Assembly: GCA_002007745.1 (NCBI GenBank) | Contig: CP019882.1 | Coordinates: 496,001 to 560,000 of the forward strand | DNA: 64,000 nucleotides | Reading direction: 5' to 3' | Source of the DNA: Mycolicibacterium litorale | GTDB taxonomy: Bacteria; Actinomycetota; Actinomycetes; Mycobacteriales; Mycobacteriaceae | Shown: piece by piece, positions 61,426 through 64,000 of the stretch | Layout: each line of letters opens with the position of its first letter | Numbering within the stretch: position 1 is the first letter of the stretch | Program-made: the position numbers and the translations under genes | The notes under the pieces: generated by a model | Seen by the model: only the letters and a program-made list of their open reading frames with translations | The model's database searches: none | What the model was told of the DNA's origin: nothing

Positions 61426-62673
61426 ATGTTTCGCGTTGTGAGCGAACCGCGCAGCCGCTACGCCCAACTCTCCCGGGCCGAGCTGGCCACCCTGGTCCCC
61501 GAACTTCTGCTGATCGGCCAGATGATCGACCGCTCCGGAATGGCTTGGTGCATACAGTCGTTCGGCCGGCCCGAGATGCTGCAGATCGCGATCGAGGAGT
61601 GGGCCGGCTGCAGCCCGCTCTACACCCGCCGGATGCAGAAGGCCCTGAACTACGAGGGCAACGACATCGTCACCATCTTCAAGGGACTGCAGCTCGACAT
61701 CGGCGCCCCTCCGCAATTCATGGACTTCCGCTACACCGTCCACGACCGGTGGCACGGTGAATTCCACCTCGACCACTGCGGTGCGCTGCTCGACGTCGAG
61801 CCGATGGGTCCGGACTACGTCAAGGGCATGTGCCACGACATCGAGGACCCGACCTTCGACGCCACCGCCGTCGCGACCAACCCCAAGGCGCAGGTACGTC
61901 CGATTCACCGCCCGCCCCGCACTCCGGCCGACCGGCACCCGCACTGCGCGTGGACCGTCATCATCGACGAGTCCTACCCTGACGCCACCAGCATTCCGGC
62001 GCTGGATATCGTCGCCGGAACCCACGCTGCCACATGGCAACTCGCCGCCATCGACCCGACCGATGACGGACACGCCGACTACACCGGACCGTTGCTGTCC
62101 GACCTCGATTTCACGGCGTTCTCGCATTCCGCACTCGTACGCATCGCCGACGAGGTGGTGCTGCAGATGCATCTGCTCAACTTGTCCTTCGGTATCGCGG
62201 TGCGCGCCAGGGCCAAGGACAACACCGAACTTGCGACCCAGATCTGCACCAAGCAGCTCACCGGCATCGCGGGGGTGGGCGCCGAACGCATCCGCCGGGC
62301 CTTGAAGTTACCCAACGACTTCGACGGATTGACGAGGGTCCTCGAGCTGCATCCGCTGTTCAACCCCGCCGGTTATGTCGTCGCCGAAATCGAAGGTGGC
62401 CGCCTCCATGTGCACCGGTCGCCGGCTCACGAGGACGGGTCGTGGATCTCGCTGTGCTCGCCGGCCTCCCCGGAGCCGTTGCAGGCCATCGCCACCGCGG
62501 TCGACCCGCACATCGCGGTAACCCTGACCGGCACCGACGACGAATGGACCGCCGAGTTCGAGAAGTCGGACACCGCGGCCAAAGAAGCTCCCGAGGTGCA
62601 AGTCACTAAGTTCAGCCTCGGTGCCACCTTCGAATTCGAGGAGCGTCGCTCCATTCCGCTGACCGTGGTCTGA
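61426..62673 (+). CDS. Conserved mycobacterial protein (Rv0311-like, 415 aa)
   Basis: No family with known function is recognised. The N-terminal region SRYAQLSRAELATLVPELLL and RSGMAWCIQSFGRPEMLQIA is helical. The middle has FRYTVHDRWHGEFHLDHCGALLDVEP, rich in His and Asp/Glu, which could coordinate a metal. The C-terminal part is mixed alpha/beta. GTG 61438 is an alternative start. Length and gene order recall Rv0311. Regulation by the divergent TetR is likely. Confidence 0.6.
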   Translation: MFRVVSEPRSRYAQLSRAELATLVPELLLIGQMIDRSGMAWCIQSFGRPEMLQIAIEEWAGCSPLYTRRMQKALNYEGNDIVTIFKGLQLDIGAPPQFMDFRYTVHDRWHGEFHLDHCGALLDVEPMGPDYVKGMCHDIEDPTFDATAVATNPKAQVRPIHRPPRTPADRHPHCAWTVIIDESYPDATSIPALDIVAGTHAATWQLAAIDPTDDGHADYTGPLLSDLDFTAFSHSALVRIADEVVLQMHLLNLSFGIAVRARAKDNTELATQICTKQLTGIAGVGAERIRRALKLPNDFDGLTRVLELHPLFNPAGYVVAEIEGGRLHVHRSPAHEDGSWISLCSPASPEPLQAIATAVDPHIAVTLTGTDDEWTAEFEKSDTAAKEAPEVQVTKFSLGATFEFEERRSIPLTVV

Positions 62674-62809
62674 GCGGTACGGGACTCGCCTGCCTACTGC
62701 ACGGCCGTCTCCGAGTAGTGCGCCATGACCTCGACGACGACGCCTGATTTCGCGGGCGGCGAAGATCAACTTGTCGACGTGACCGCCGACGGCGCGCACA
62801 CTGGCAGCT

Positions 62810-63211
62810 ATGGAGAACAAAGGACCGTTCGGCTTCGACCCCGACGACTTCGACCGCGCCGTCCGCGAAGCCGGCGAAGGTCTGCGTGACGCTTTCGGCC
62901 GGTTCCTGACGACATCCGGGGAATCGGCCGGGTTCGGCGTGCTGTTCGACGAATTCACCCGCCGTACGCGGCCGCGGGCTCAGCCCGAAACCGCGGGCGA
63001 GGCCGGGGACGGTGTCTGGGCCATCTACACCACCGATCCCGGCGGCAAGGCGCACGTCGAGCAGGTCTATCAGAACGAACTCGACGCGCTGCGGGCCAAC
63101 AAACACAACACCGACGCCAACCGCAGCGTCCGGTTCCTGCCGTACGGCATCGACGTCAGCGTCCTGGACGGACCCGAGAACGCCGACGTCGATGCCGACG
63201 AGAGCGACTAG
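62810..63211 (+). CDS. Conserved mycobacterial protein (133 aa)
   Basis: The N-terminal half is helical (DPDDFDRAVREAGEGLRDAF). After a basic linker, the C-terminal half has GVWAIYTTDPGGKAHVEQVYQNELDALRANKHN and FLPYGIDVSVLDG, a small alpha/beta domain seen in several conserved mycobacterial proteins. The protein is acidic at its end. Position two genes after the SnoaL-like gene would fit Rv0313, with Rv0312 missing here. Function unknown. Confidence 0.6.
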   Translation: MENKGPFGFDPDDFDRAVREAGEGLRDAFGRFLTTSGESAGFGVLFDEFTRRTRPRAQPETAGEAGDGVWAIYTTDPGGKAHVEQVYQNELDALRANKHNTDANRSVRFLPYGIDVSVLDGPENADVDADESD

Positions 63212-63217
63212 CTGCGG

Positions 63218-64000
63218 CTAGGTCGTCAGGACCATGCGGTAGCGGGCACGGCCCTCGTCCATCGCGGCGTAGGCCTCCGCCGCCTGGGCCAGCGGCCGCT
63301 CCTCGATGCGGGCCCGCACCCCGGACAGCACCGCGAAATGCATGGTGTCCTCGATGTCGGCCGACGTGCCCGAGGGATGGCCGATCACGCTGTAGTTACC
63401 GAAGATCAGGTCGCCCGGGGTGATCGGTAGCGGGTCGAAGGTGGCCCCCACGATCACCAGTTCGCCTTGCGGCGCCAAGCCGCCGACGGTGGCCGCCATG
63501 GCTGCTGAGTTGGCTGCTGTGGCCAGCACGACCTGAGCGCCACCGAGTGCCTGCAGCGCGGCGGCGACGTCGCCGGCGGTCGAGTCGATGTAGTGATGCG
63601 CACCCAGCTCTTTGGCGTCCTGGGCTTTGCCCGCCCCGCGCGCGATCGCGATGGTCTCGAAGCCCATCGCCCGCGCCCACTGCACACCGAGGTGCCCGAG
63701 CCCGCCGAGCCCCAGCACGGCGACCCGGTCTCCGGCGACCGCGGCGGTGGTGCGTAGCGCGTTATACGTCGTCACCCCAGCACAACCCATGGGCGCGGCC
63801 TCGGCAAAGGACAAGCCGTCGGGGATCCGCGCGATCGCCGTAGCCGGCACGGTCACCGACTCGGCGTACCCGCCGGGGTAGTGCCAGCTGGGGATCTGCC
63901 CGTTGACGCACTGCATGAACTGACCTTTGCGGCAGGGCAGGCACTTGTTGCAGTTGCCGCCGAACCAGCCCACCGCGACGCGGTCGCCGACGGCGAACCC
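63218..64000 (-). CDS. Zinc-dependent alcohol dehydrogenase (5' end outside window)
   Basis: Medium-chain dehydrogenase/reductase lacking its first part, which lies beyond the window edge. The structural zinc site is CNKCLPCRKGQFMQC, the NAD(P) motif is VLGLGGLGHLGVQWA, and GYAESVTVPA is the usual catalytic-domain segment. The open frame runs to base 64000 with GDRVAVGWFGGN. The substrate is unknown. Confidence 0.85.
   Translation of the reverse strand, partial: GFAVGDRVAVGWFGGNCNKCLPCRKGQFMQCVNGQIPSWHYPGGYAESVTVPATAIARIPDGLSFAEAAPMGCAGVTTYNALRTTAAVAGDRVAVLGLGGLGHLGVQWARAMGFETIAIARGAGKAQDAKELGAHHYIDSTAGDVAAALQALGGAQVVLATAANSAAMAATVGGLAPQGELVIVGATFDPLPITPGDLIFGNYSVIGHPSGTSADIEDTMHFAVLSGVRARIEERPLAQAAEAYAAMDEGRARYRMVLTT

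Noticed and set aside
1..64000. tRNA, rRNA, CRISPR arrays or insertion sequences
   Set aside because: No cloverleaf-like TpsiC arm, repeat-spacer array or transposase motif was recognised by eye. A tRNAscan or ISfinder search would be decisive.

Overview
The window is high-GC actinobacterial DNA. Protein content and gene order point to Mycobacterium (Mycolicibacterium-like): TIGR00027 methyltransferase, Stf0 sulfotransferase, DUF732 lipoprotein, DUF5631/5632 proteins, many TANNNT leaderless promoters. No tRNA, rRNA, CRISPR array or insertion sequence was recognised.

Positions 1 to about 35.1 kb are the right-hand part of an integrated siphovirus prophage, entered inside the portal gene. The late operon runs rightward: portal, MuF/capsid-protease fusion, a small Cys-rich protein, scaffold-capsid fusion, two structural proteins, major tail protein, four head-tail connector-type genes, frameshifted tail assembly chaperone, tape measure (1487 aa, with an embedded peptidase), tail-tip proteins, three tandem paralogous tail proteins and a multidomain tail spike. 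The lysis cassette follows: two-domain endolysin, holin and small membrane proteins, with no LysB recognised. Leftward genes interrupt or follow the operon: a papain-like cysteine protease, a Cys-containing 146-aa protein, a two-span membrane protein, a secreted protein plus DUF732 lipoprotein pair, and a 93-aa DNA-binding-like protein. These are candidate lysogeny-expressed genes. A small excisionase-like HTH gene and a convergent tyrosine integrase close the prophage. The early region and repressor should lie left of the window.

From 35.3 kb onward is host chromosome. First comes a catabolic-looking cassette (TetR, hydrolase, D-2-hydroxyacid dehydrogenase, MFS transporter, divergent VOC protein), then TetR/MpaB oxygenase, methyltransferase, hydrolase and a GT39-type glycosyltransferase. 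From the 42.6-kb hydrolase the order recalls the M. tuberculosis Rv0293c-Rv0313 segment (from memory): tam, stf0, sulfatase, an Rv0307c-like frameshifted gene, a PAP2 phosphatase, an L,D-transpeptidase-like exported protein, a SnoaL-like protein, an Rv0311-like protein. Between the PAP2 and transpeptidase genes sits an insertion of a PAP2/diacylglycerol-kinase fusion and a repeated cassette (51.7-57.9 kb) of a single-span membrane protein plus a large DUF5632/DUF5631 protein. The membrane gene and its leaderless promoter occur three times; the large gene is complete once and reduced to N-terminal stubs twice. A nearly identical 515-bp segment and a truncated second transpeptidase copy show recent duplication.

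Five coding regions are broken in a way that one extra C or G in a 4-5-base run would repair. These may be consensus errors rather than true pseudogenes.
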